A stretch of 47,876 nt of DNA from JAJPHJ01 sp035622315 (GTDB lineage: Bacteria > Vulcanimicrobiota > Vulcanimicrobiia > Eremiobacterales > Eremiobacteraceae): the NCBI GenBank assembly GCA_035622315.1, contig DASPVP010000036.1:1-47876 (forward strand), given 5' to 3'. Under the pieces are notes generated by a model. It saw nothing but the letters and a program-made list of their open reading frames with translations, had not been told where the DNA came from and did no database searches. Below, in pieces: positions 14,683 to 22,020 of this stretch; position 1 is the first letter of the stretch, and each line of letters starts with the position of its first letter. The position numbers and the translations under genes are program-made.

Positions 14683-15497
14683 AGCAGTCGCAGCTCCCCG
14701 GTTTCGGGCGGCGCCGGCTCTCCCAATCGCGTCAGCATGGCGCGAACGGTCGCAGGAGCGTAGCCTTCGTAGTCATTGCTCGCATAGGCGTAGATGTCGT
14801 CACAAACCTCACGGAGTTGCCGGATCAGCCGCTCCCACACATCCAGCGACGCGGCGCGGTCGGCCTGGACCCGATCGTAGCGCGCGAATGCTTCGTCGCC
14901 AAGCCAGCGGATATACGCGTGCGCTACGGGTGGTTGCCGTACGAGTTCCTCCACGATGCGCGCGGCGAGCTGCGGCGTGGCATGCGTCCCATCGGTCAGC
15001 GCGAGCGTGAACCGCGCGGACCGCGCGAAGTCGAAGAGCGCCGCGTCGTACCAGCGCTCGTCGCGCAACTCGAGGGCCACCTTGAGATCGCCCGGCAACT
15101 CCGTCTCGAGAAACCCGAAGAGCGCTGCGCGCGAGTCGCGCGTCGGTGCGAAATCGGGCGGGCACTGGATGAGGATCGTGCCGGCCTTGTCGCCCATCGA
15201 CCTCACCCGTGCGACGAACGCGCCGAAATAGCCATCAGCGTTGACGAAACGCCGCTCGTGCGTGACCGCGGACGGCGTCTTGAACGAGAAGCTGAAACCC
15301 TCGGCGCTGCGCTTGCGCCACCCCTCGAGCGTGGTCGCACGCGGGATCCCGTAGTACGACGAATCCACTTCGACCGAGCCGAAAACGCCCGAATAGAACG
15401 CCAACATATCCGCTGCCTTCGTGCCGGGAGGGTAGAACGGACCGATCCAGTCCTTATAGTTCCAGCTCGAGGTCCCGAAATGCAGACGGGCGCTCAC
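14679..15497 (-). CDS. DUF72 (YecE-like) TIM-barrel protein
   Basis: A 272-residue DUF72 protein of usual length. Signature segments are LHFGTSSWNYKDWIGPFYPP at the N-terminus, FGSVEVDSSYYGIP, FSFKTPSAVTHERR, ILIQCPPDF, VALELRDERWYD and the C-terminal YAYASNDYEGYAPATV. The family is widespread and predicted to be a TIM barrel; its reaction is unknown to me. Its value here is context: it overlaps the upstream kinase gene and the downstream FAD-protein gene by 4 bases each, so all are made from one message and may act together. Confidence 0.9.
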   Translation of the reverse strand: MSARLHFGTSSWNYKDWIGPFYPPGTKAADMLAFYSGVFGSVEVDSSYYGIPRATTLEGWRKRSAEGFSFSFKTPSAVTHERRFVNADGYFGAFVARVRSMGDKAGTILIQCPPDFAPTRDSRAALFGFLETELPGDLKVALELRDERWYDAALFDFARSARFTLALTDGTHATPQLAARIVEELVRQPPVAHAYIRWLGDEAFARYDRVQADRAASLDVWERLIRQLREVCDDIYAYASNDYEGYAPATVRAMLTRLGEPAPPETGELRLL

Positions 15498-16189
15498 GCA
15501 AGGCTGAGCACGCCGTCGATCGCGAGCCGCAGGTCGTCCGCCACCTCATCGGCCGGCCGGTCCGCGTCGATGACCTGGAAGCCGTATTCGGTCGTCATGC
15601 TGTCGAACTGCCGCAGCACCCCCGACTGATACTCCTTGAACGAGTCGAACATGTCGTCGCCCAAGCGCAGATCCATCCCCGACTCCCAGTAGTTGAAACC
15701 CTTGCTCGAGTTGATCGTGCGCTCGATGAGCTCGTTCACGCCGACCTTTAGATACAGCACCTTGTCGGGGATCGGCGCGAATCCGTACACCTCGCGGATC
15801 CACTGCGGGTCTGCGCCACGCACGACTGCGCGAGCGATCGCCGAATAGATGTAACGGTCCGCGAGGATGATGTAGCCGGATCGCAATCCCGGGATGATCT
15901 GCCCGTCGACGATGTCGGCGAAATCCGTCGCGTAATACAAGTAGAGCGTGACCGAGCCGAGCGTGTGACCCTGCTTGGCCTGCTTGATCCCCTTGCCCGC
16001 AAGTTCGGAGCGGGTGAAGCCCGTCTCGATCACAGCACTGCCACGGCTCTCGAGCCAGCGACGGAGCTCGGCGATCTGCGTCGACCGCCCGACGCCGTCC
16101 GTCCCTTCGACGACGATGAGCTTGCCGCGGATTTCGCCGACGTTCTCCAAATTGACCGGCGCATCGCCGTAAAAGCGCAGATGTTTCAT
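15494..16189 (-). CDS. Thymidylate kinase-like protein with Arg in the P-loop
   Basis: A 231-residue P-loop kinase of the thymidylate kinase family. The Walker A region reads GTDGVGRST at residues 29-37, with Arg35 (codon CGG) where the family has Lys. The DRY segment ADRYIYSAIARAVVRG (after the ATDFAD helix) matches Tmk, as does the arrangement of helices after it. A 22-residue N-terminal extension precedes the first strand. Tmk phosphorylates dTMP to dTDP. Loss of the P-loop Lys usually cripples ATP hydrolysis, so this may be a regulatory or altered paralogue of its neighbour, though Arg could keep partial function. It overlaps the genes on both sides by 4 bases. Confidence 0.8.
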   Translation of the reverse strand: MKHLRFYGDAPVNLENVGEIRGKLIVVEGTDGVGRSTQIAELRRWLESRGSAVIETGFTRSELAGKGIKQAKQGHTLGSVTLYLYYATDFADIVDGQIIPGLRSGYIILADRYIYSAIARAVVRGADPQWIREVYGFAPIPDKVLYLKVGVNELIERTINSSKGFNYWESGMDLRLGDDMFDSFKEYQSGVLRQFDSMTTEYGFQVIDADRPADEVADDLRLAIDGVLSLA

Positions 16190-16896
16190 GCGGACTTCGG
16201 TTCGGCTTTTGCCGTCGCGTGGAGCCGGCTTCGCCGCGGCATGTGCTTCTTGACGATATTGCGCATCTGCCGCTGCTGATCTTCGATGGTCTTGGTCGCG
16301 TCCATCACGGTGAAGTTGAATTCGTCGGTCATCTTCTCGTATTCGGCCACGATGCGCGCTTGGAAAAGCTTGAACGACTCCATAGGGTCGGGCGAGAGGC
16401 CGATGTCGAGGCCGGCTTCGTAGTACTTCAGGTCGGGCCGCCCCATGATGATGCGATCGAGCGCAACGTCGAGCGGCACGCGGAAGTAGAACGCGATCGT
16501 CGGGACCGCCGCGAACCGGTACAACTGACGCACCCAGCGTGGCGAGACGCCACGCGCCACGTCACGCGCGAACGCCGTGTAGACGTACCGGTCGCAGAGC
16601 ACCACCGCACCCGCCTTGAGGTAGGGGATGATCTCGTGCTCCGTGCGATCGGCGAAGTCGGTCGCGTGGATGAGGCTGAAGGTCGTCGGCGTCAAGAGAT
16701 GCTTCTTCTTGCCGCGCGAGGTCGTGTTCTTGACGAGCGGCGACGAGTTCCACTCGGAGAACTTCACCGCGTAGCCTTCGCTCTTCAACCACTCGTGGAG
16801 CAATGCGATCTGGGTGCTCTTGCCGGATCCGTCGATGCCTTCGACGCAGAACAAGCGCCCTGGATAATGTTGCTCGGAAAGGCCTGAAAGCGACAT
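16186..16896 (-). CDS. Thymidylate kinase (dTMP kinase) family protein, canonical P-loop
   Basis: A 236-residue Tmk-family kinase with an intact Walker A GIDGSGKST (residues 20-28), the dTMP-binding CDRYVYTAFARDVARG and the conserved HATDFADRTEHEI helix shared with its downstream paralogue. It is a little longer than common Tmk (about 205-215 residues) owing to a basic C-terminal tail rich in Lys and Arg. It is the first gene of the four-gene minus-strand operon and lies 111 bases from the divergent mutY. Supplying dTTP precursors is the expected role, but a second canonical tmk elsewhere in the genome cannot be excluded. Confidence 0.82.
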   Translation of the reverse strand: MSLSGLSEQHYPGRLFCVEGIDGSGKSTQIALLHEWLKSEGYAVKFSEWNSSPLVKNTTSRGKKKHLLTPTTFSLIHATDFADRTEHEIIPYLKAGAVVLCDRYVYTAFARDVARGVSPRWVRQLYRFAAVPTIAFYFRVPLDVALDRIIMGRPDLKYYEAGLDIGLSPDPMESFKLFQARIVAEYEKMTDEFNFTVMDATKTIEDQQRQMRNIVKKHMPRRSRLHATAKAEPKSA

Positions 16897-17007
16897 AACC
16901 CCCAGGCATTCGCGCCTGCCACAGCCCTCTCCTCAAAAAATCGATGCGCGAGTTGAGAAATAGCGGAAGCAAGGGCCAGGCCATACGCCTTCCCGAACGC
17001 GAGTGCC

Positions 17008-17907
17008 ATGCAAAGGCCGTCCGCGCGTCCCGCCCGGTCTAAGATTAAGCTGCTCCACGAACGGGTGCGCGCTTTTTATCGGTCACGACGTCGCGATCTG
17101 CCGTGGCGGCGCACGCGGGATCCATACCGCATCTTGGTGTCGGAGGCGATGCTCCAGCAGACGCAAGTCGATCGCGTCATTTCGAAGTACGATTCGTTTC
17201 TCAGTCGTTTTCCCACCGCGGCGCACCTCGCGCGAGCGCGGCTAGCGGACGTGCTGCACGCCTGGCTCGGCCTCGGCTACAACAGCCGAGCCTTACGATT
17301 GTGGCGCTGCGCGCAGGCGATCGTGCGCGAGCATGACGGCGACGTGCCCCGCGACCCGCACGTGCTCGAGACGCTCCCCGGCATCGGCCCGTACACCGCG
17401 GCAGCCGTCGCAAGTTTTGCTTTCGGGAAGAGCGTGCCGGTCGTGGACACAAACGTGCGCCGCGTGCTCGTGCGGACGTTGACTGGATCCGATCGTGCGA
17501 ACGACGCCGCGGTGATGCGACTCGCAACGGCCGCACTGCCGCGCCGAGGCAACGCGCAATGGGCCCAAGGTCTGATGGACATCGGCGCTCGCTTTTGCCG
17601 ATCGTCGCCGCGCTGCGAGGCATGTCCCTTGCGGTCCGCATGCGCGTTCGCGCGACGCGGAACACCGCGACAACGCAGCGCGCGCATCGCTACGTCTCCG
17701 TACGCAGGCTCCGATCGCTACTATCGAGGTCGCCTCATCCGCCTGCTGTGCGAGCGGCGCAGCGTCGCACTGCTCGAAGCGGGGCGGCAGGTGAAGCAGG
17801 GCTTTGGCGCAAGAGACGCGTCGTGGCTCTTGCGCATCGCCCGCGCGCTCGAACGCGACGGGCTCATCACGTTCGCTCGGGGCGGACGGCGCATCCAACT
17901 CGCCTGA
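17008..17907 (+). CDS. mutY: A/G-specific adenine glycosylase, short form
   Basis: A 299-residue MutY. The catalytic Glu is in VSEAMLQQTQVDRV and the catalytic Asp in VPVVDTNVRRVL. The helix-hairpin-helix is LETLPGIGPYTAAAVASFAF. MutY removes adenine opposite 8-oxoguanine. The Fe-S cysteines read C-x5-C-x2-C-x5-C (FCRSSPRCEACPLRSAC), one residue shorter than the usual C-x6-C-x2-C-x5-C. The C-terminal NUDIX-like 8-oxoG domain of E. coli MutY is missing. Instead, about 70 residues (SDRYYRGRLIRLL... ERDGLITF) resemble the small winged-helix-like tail of actinobacterial MutY. The gene is directly followed by nth. Confidence 0.92.
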   Translation: MQRPSARPARSKIKLLHERVRAFYRSRRRDLPWRRTRDPYRILVSEAMLQQTQVDRVISKYDSFLSRFPTAAHLARARLADVLHAWLGLGYNSRALRLWRCAQAIVREHDGDVPRDPHVLETLPGIGPYTAAAVASFAFGKSVPVVDTNVRRVLVRTLTGSDRANDAAVMRLATAALPRRGNAQWAQGLMDIGARFCRSSPRCEACPLRSACAFARRGTPRQRSARIATSPYAGSDRYYRGRLIRLLCERRSVALLEAGRQVKQGFGARDASWLLRIARALERDGLITFARGGRRIQLA

Positions 17908-18551
17908 CGCTCGCGCGGCGCCGAGCGGAGATACTCGCGCGGCTCGCCCGCGCGTACCCAGATGCGACCACCGCGCTGCACCACAAGAACACGTTCGAGT
18001 TGCTCATCGCGGTGATCTTGTCGGCACAGTGCACCGATGCGCGTGTCAACCTCACGACGCCCGCGCTGTTCGCGGCCTTCCCGACCCCGCAGGCGATGGC
18101 CGGCGCGCCGTTGCGAACGCTCGAGCGGCTCATCCACAGTTGCGGTTTCTTCCGGGTCAAAGCGAAGAACATCAAGGCGGCGAGCCGCGCGCTCGTCGAG
18201 CGCTTCTCCGGACACGTGCCGAAAACGATGGAAGAGCTGGTCGAGCTTCCCGGCGTCGGTCGCAAGACAGCGAACGTCATCTTGGCCACCGCGTTCGATC
18301 AGGGAGCCATTGCGGTCGACACGCACGTCTTGCGGGTCGCGAACCGCTTAGGGCTCGTGCGCGCGAAGACACCGGACAAAGTCGAACGGCAATTGCAACG
18401 CGTCGTTCCCAAGCCGGAGTGGGGGCTTGTCTCGCATTGGTTGATCTTCCATGGGCGGCAGATCTGCCACGCGCGTAAACCCGCGTGCCTCCGCTGCGTC
18501 GTCTGCGACCTGTGCCCGAGCGCGAAGCGTTTTCTTAAGCGTTCTTCTTGA
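17904..18551 (+). CDS. nth: Endonuclease III
   Basis: About 215 residues, close to E. coli Nth (211). The helix-hairpin-helix with the catalytic Lys is LPGVGRKTANVIL and the catalytic Asp follows in IAVDTHVLRVANRLG. The Fe-S motif CHARKPACLRCVVCDLC has the standard C-x6-C-x2-C-x5-C spacing, plus one extra Cys. Nth removes oxidised pyrimidines and nicks the abasic site. No ATG, GTG or TTG stands at the expected start. The nearest fitting codon is a CTG at 17904 that overlaps the mutY stop (CTGA), and the nearest standard start is a GTG at 17823 inside mutY. The start is therefore uncertain, and coupled translation with mutY is likely. Its 3' end overlaps the convergent flavoprotein gene by 17 bases. 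Confidence 0.9.
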   Translation: MTLARRRAEILARLARAYPDATTALHHKNTFELLIAVILSAQCTDARVNLTTPALFAAFPTPQAMAGAPLRTLERLIHSCGFFRVKAKNIKAASRALVERFSGHVPKTMEELVELPGVGRKTANVILATAFDQGAIAVDTHVLRVANRLGLVRAKTPDKVERQLQRVVPKPEWGLVSHWLIFHGRQICHARKPACLRCVVCDLCPSAKRFLKRSS

Positions 18552-19779
18552 AAAAGGAAGGGTTGAAAACCGCCTTGAGGACGATCGAGAGCAAGGCCCG
18601 GCGCCGGTCGAGCGTGCCCAGGCCGTAGCCGATGGCGCGGCTCGCGTAGTACGGGCTGCCGTGCCCGCGGCGCACGATCAAATCCATCAGCGTGGCGCTC
18701 TTCGCCAGATTTTTCAGCAGCCGGCCTGAGTTAAGGTATCCGCTGACTTCCGCATGCAGCTCGCGCTGGTAGGGATGGAGGGCAGCTTTCGAGGCGTCGC
18801 CGTTGCGCAGAGCGGCGAGGGCCGCCCGGGCCGCAGCACGACCGGAGACGAGCGCTGTCCATATCCCTTCGCCTGTGAGCGGATCCACGAGCGCCGCAGC
18901 GTCGCCGCAGAGCATCGCGCCGTCGAAGACCACGGGCCGGTTCAAGGTCGAAACCGGCAGCGGCCAGCCGATGGCTCGTCCGACCTGTTTGGCCCCTCGG
19001 AAGCGTTCCTTGACGTTGGGTTCGGTCGCGATGAAGTCGTCAAGGATGTCGCGGAGTTTGCGCGACGAGCGATCGAGTTCGCCCGCGTAGATCCCCACGC
19101 CGACGTTTGCACTTCCGTTCCCCACCGGAAAGACCCACGCATAGCCGGGCAGCAAGCGCTTGTCATAGTAGTAGATCTCGAGAAAATCTCCGAGGTCCGC
19201 GACGCCGTCGTAATACCCGCGCAAGGCGAAACCGATGTGGCGCTTGGGCGCAGACCTCGCGCCGAGCGAGCGCGCGACGTTGGAGTGCGCTCCGTCGGCG
19301 CCGATGACGACCTTCGCCGCCACGGCGCGCACGCCGGATCCGTCGTCGTAGCGCACGCCGGCGCAGCATCCGTTCCGGTTGCGGATCACCTCGGTCGCCG
19401 AGGCGCTTTCCACGAGCTTCGCGCCGGCGTCGACAGCGCGCCGAGCGATCGCCTGGTCTAGCGCGACGCGCGGCACGACCCAGCAGTCGGCAGCTGCACC
19501 GTTGTACAAGGGCGGAGCGGCCTGGAAGCTCTCGCCAGAAGGGCCGCCGATCCGTCCACCGATCGTACGCTTTGCCGTGGTGCCAAGCGATTCGAAGGTG
19601 ACGCCCATGTCCAAGAGGATGTCGACCGCATGCGCGGTGACGCCGTCACCGCAGCTCTTGTCGCGTGGGAAACGCGCGCGTTCTAAGACGAGGACGTCGA
19701 CGCCGGCGCGCGCGAGCGCGTACGCGGCGGCCGAGCCCGCAGGCCCGGCACCTGCGATGACGACGTCAGCACTACTCAA
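18535..19779 (-). CDS. Geranylgeranyl reductase family FAD-dependent oxidoreductase
   Basis: A 414-residue flavoprotein. The FAD motif DVVIAGAGPAGSAAAYALAR is at the N-terminus, the family mark PRDKSCGDGVTAHAV follows, and the second FAD motif GAMLCGDAAALVDPLTGEGI lies near residue 290. Members saturate isoprenoid double bonds, for example in chlorophyll side chains, archaeal lipids or menaquinone (MenJ type). With a complex I operon in the window, a menaquinone-tail reductase is an attractive guess, but halogenases and other p-hydroxybenzoate-hydroxylase-like enzymes share the fold. Its start overlaps the end of the upstream kynureninase-like gene by 8 bases, which makes a two-gene operon. 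Confidence 0.82.
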   Translation of the reverse strand: MSSADVVIAGAGPAGSAAAYALARAGVDVLVLERARFPRDKSCGDGVTAHAVDILLDMGVTFESLGTTAKRTIGGRIGGPSGESFQAAPPLYNGAAADCWVVPRVALDQAIARRAVDAGAKLVESASATEVIRNRNGCCAGVRYDDGSGVRAVAAKVVIGADGAHSNVARSLGARSAPKRHIGFALRGYYDGVADLGDFLEIYYYDKRLLPGYAWVFPVGNGSANVGVGIYAGELDRSSRKLRDILDDFIATEPNVKERFRGAKQVGRAIGWPLPVSTLNRPVVFDGAMLCGDAAALVDPLTGEGIWTALVSGRAAARAALAALRNGDASKAALHPYQRELHAEVSGYLNSGRLLKNLAKSATLMDLIVRRGHGSPYYASRAIGYGLGTLDRRRALLSIVLKAVFNPSFFKKNA

Positions 19780-20923
19780 TGATGGAACGCAGATCGGCGA
19801 ACGCCGACTCGATCTCGTCGTGGATGTTGTAGAAATGCGGAGCGATGCGGATGCCGGCGTTCGGACGGTAGTCGACGAGCACGCCGCGGCGGATCAACTC
19901 GTCGCTTGCCTCGCGGGATCCTGGAAAGTCGATCGTCACGTGACCGCCACGTCGCGTCGCATCGCGCGGCGAATTGATGCCCACGCCGAGAGCACTTGCA
20001 TGCCTGATGACGGCCTCCGTGAGCTCGACGCTGCGCCGCCGGATCGCTGCGACGCCCACCGCGTTGATGATCTCAAGACCGCTCAACGCGGCATACAAAC
20101 CTGCGGGGTTCGCCGTGCCTCCGGCGTAGCGCCAAACCGTGCGCGCGAATTCCAGCGCTCCCATAGAGAAATCGAACGGCCGCTCGTGTGAAAACCATCC
20201 GACGCTGCGTGGCTGCAGCTTAGCGTACAGATCGGGGCGCACGTAGAGGAACGCGGCCCCAGGGCCGCCGCAGAGCCACTTGAGCGAACCGCCTACGACA
20301 GCATCCACCTCAAGAGCGCGCACGTCGATAGGTACCGTGCCGATCGATTGATACACGTCGAGAAAAACAAATGCGCCGACACGATGCGCCTTTTCGACGA
20401 TCGGCTGCACGTCCGTGATGTAGCTCGAGCGGAATACGACGTGAGAGATGGGCACGGCCAGGGTCGTCTCGTCGATGGCGTCAACGATAGCTTGTGTATC
20501 GAGCGTCACACCGTCCGGGCTCGGCACGACCTCGATGCGAGCGCCCACCGCTGACTGTGCCTGCCAAGCGTAGTGGACGGTCGGGAACTCGAGGCCGGAG
20601 TACACCACCTTGTTGCGCTTGCCGGAGAAATCGAGACACGAGATGAGGATCCATTGCGCGGTCGAGACGTTGGGCTGCATGATGACTTCGCCCGGCGCAG
20701 CGCCGATAAGGCTCGCGACGAGTGACCCAGCCCGGTCGACGAGCGCCAGCCATTTGTCCCAGGCGAGCACCCCGAGGTCGGCCCAATCATCTGCGTACTG
20801 CTGGAGCGCGGCGCGGGCGCCGAGCGGCATCGCGCCGAGCGAATTGCTGATGAGGTACCGGCATGTCGACAGGATCGGGAACTGCGCCCGCCAGCTGGAA
20901 AGCGGGCCCGTCTCGGTCAGCAT
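19772..20923 (-). CDS. Kynureninase-like class V aminotransferase-fold PLP enzyme
   Basis: A 383-residue PLP enzyme of fold type I. The PLP lysine is in VVGGSLKWLCGGPGAAFLYV and the aspartate that contacts the pyridine nitrogen lies in AFVFLDVYQSIG. The C-terminal domain ends with GVLVDYRPNAGIRIAPHFYN, a pattern found in kynureninase and related class V enzymes. The frame stays open upstream to 21529, but homology starts at the ATG at 20923 (MLTETGPLSSWRAQFPIL) and the upstream extension would run through the divergent gene. Kynurenine cleavage is possible; no other tryptophan-degradation gene is nearby, so a cysteine desulfurase-like or other activity cannot be excluded. Confidence 0.8.
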   Translation of the reverse strand: MLTETGPLSSWRAQFPILSTCRYLISNSLGAMPLGARAALQQYADDWADLGVLAWDKWLALVDRAGSLVASLIGAAPGEVIMQPNVSTAQWILISCLDFSGKRNKVVYSGLEFPTVHYAWQAQSAVGARIEVVPSPDGVTLDTQAIVDAIDETTLAVPISHVVFRSSYITDVQPIVEKAHRVGAFVFLDVYQSIGTVPIDVRALEVDAVVGGSLKWLCGGPGAAFLYVRPDLYAKLQPRSVGWFSHERPFDFSMGALEFARTVWRYAGGTANPAGLYAALSGLEIINAVGVAAIRRRSVELTEAVIRHASALGVGINSPRDATRRGGHVTIDFPGSREASDELIRRGVLVDYRPNAGIRIAPHFYNIHDEIESAFADLRSIIE

Positions 20924-21022
20924 CGAGTGCCGATTCCACTCGGCTCTACGCCGCTCCCGTGGCAGGGGCACGCGCGATCGTACGACAATGCGCCAATCCC
21001 TTGCGTTCGATGGGAGTGTGCC

Positions 21023-21766
21023 GTGCGACGACGTGTGGTGTTGCTCTTCTCGGTGATGTGTGCTTTGCTTGCTGGCCTCCGAGCGGCCGGCGCCGCCGGC
21101 CACTCGCCGCCCTTCGCATTGCCAGCGACCTTCAGCGGGGTGACTATTTGCGGCGATTGCCCTGGCATCCGGTTGACCGTGTCGCTTGCCGCGGACGGCA
21201 CGTACTCGCTCAAACGCGAGTACCTGGAGCGCGACACAAGCGCGAGCGAAAACGGCAGGTGGACCTACGATGCAGGCACGTCGCACCTTCGGCTGCTCCC
21301 AAATGGGAAGAACGCGAGCTCCGAGCTTTTCGCAGTCGCCACAAAGTCCACGCTGACGATGCTGGGCGCCGATGGAAAGCCGATCCCCGGCCCTGGCAAC
21401 GTGCTCGCGCAGGTCGTCACAGCGCTGCCGCTCGAGGGAACCGAGTGGAGTCTCACCGCCATCAGAACGCGCGCGTATGCGGCGCAGCCGGGAGAGCGCG
21501 CAGCGTCCCTCACTTTCGAAGGCGGCCACCTGTCAGGCTCGGCCGGCTGCAACCGCATGGGGGGAACCTACCAGCGCAGCGGCGCGAACGGTTTGACCTT
21601 AAGTCAACTCGTGACGACGCGGATGATGTGCGACCAGCACGCGATGGAAGCGGAGGGATTGTTCACGCAGGCACTCGCATCGGTCAGGTCGTTCGCGGTC
21701 GAGGGCCGCATGCTCGTGCTTTTCGACAAATCCGGCGCGACGGTCGCGAAGCTGCTCGCGCACTAA
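21023..21766 (+). CDS. Exported NlpE-like/META two-domain protein
   Basis: A 247-residue secreted protein. The GTG at 21023 is preceded by GGGAG and opens a signal peptide (VRRRVVLLFSVMCALLAG). The first domain resembles the N-terminal domain of NlpE, with TICGDCPGIRLTVSLAADG (CxxC at residues 43 and 46) and a beta-rich continuation. The second, from LPLEGTEWSL to the end, is a META/HslJ domain with GSAGCNRMGGTY and TTRMMC. NlpE senses envelope or copper stress in E. coli and HslJ is heat-inducible, so an envelope-stress role is a fair inference. There is no clear lipobox at the cleavage site, so the protein may be soluble in the periplasm. Confidence 0.78.
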   Translation: MRRRVVLLFSVMCALLAGLRAAGAAGHSPPFALPATFSGVTICGDCPGIRLTVSLAADGTYSLKREYLERDTSASENGRWTYDAGTSHLRLLPNGKNASSELFAVATKSTLTMLGADGKPIPGPGNVLAQVVTALPLEGTEWSLTAIRTRAYAAQPGERAASLTFEGGHLSGSAGCNRMGGTYQRSGANGLTLSQLVTTRMMCDQHAMEAEGLFTQALASVRSFAVEGRMLVLFDKSGATVAKLLAH

Positions 21767-21804
21767 CCCCGCGGTGAAGTGTTGTAGCCGCTAAGGACCG
21801 TGAG

Positions 21805-21984
21805 GTGCCCGAGGCACCACCAACTCAACGCGACCCGCTTCGACCCATCAATCGCGGCGAGGGTGCGGTATTCGCGCGCGGCTTGCTCGCGTGGCTCGGG
21901 GGCTGCGGCATTGTGGTCCTGATCGTGATAGTATGTTTCGTCTTGTATGCGGTGTTGCTCTTCCATCGTGGCTGGCACGGCTAG
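21805..21984 (+). CDS. Small single-pass membrane protein (59 residues)
   Basis: A short gene missed by a 60-residue cut-off. GTG at 21805 follows AAGGA at the right distance (7 bases), 38 bases after the NlpE/META gene. The product has a polar N-terminus (VPEAPPTQRDPLRPINRGEG) and one long hydrophobic helix (LLAWLGGCGIVVLIVIVCFV). It ends in a short tail FHRGWHG. The clean split into a polar head and one membrane span, the ribosome-binding site and the operon position support real coding. The function is unknown. Confidence 0.6.
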   Translation: MPEAPPTQRDPLRPINRGEGAVFARGLLAWLGGCGIVVLIVIVCFVLYAVLLFHRGWHG

Positions 21985-22020
21985 AGCGAGCGATACGCGA
22001 TCTTGACCTAAGGTGGAGCG

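Noticed and set aside
20924..21529. N-terminal extension of the kynureninase-like protein by about 200 residues
   Set aside because: The open frame upstream of 20923 runs antisense to the NlpE/META gene and is rich in Arg, Ala and His without homology.
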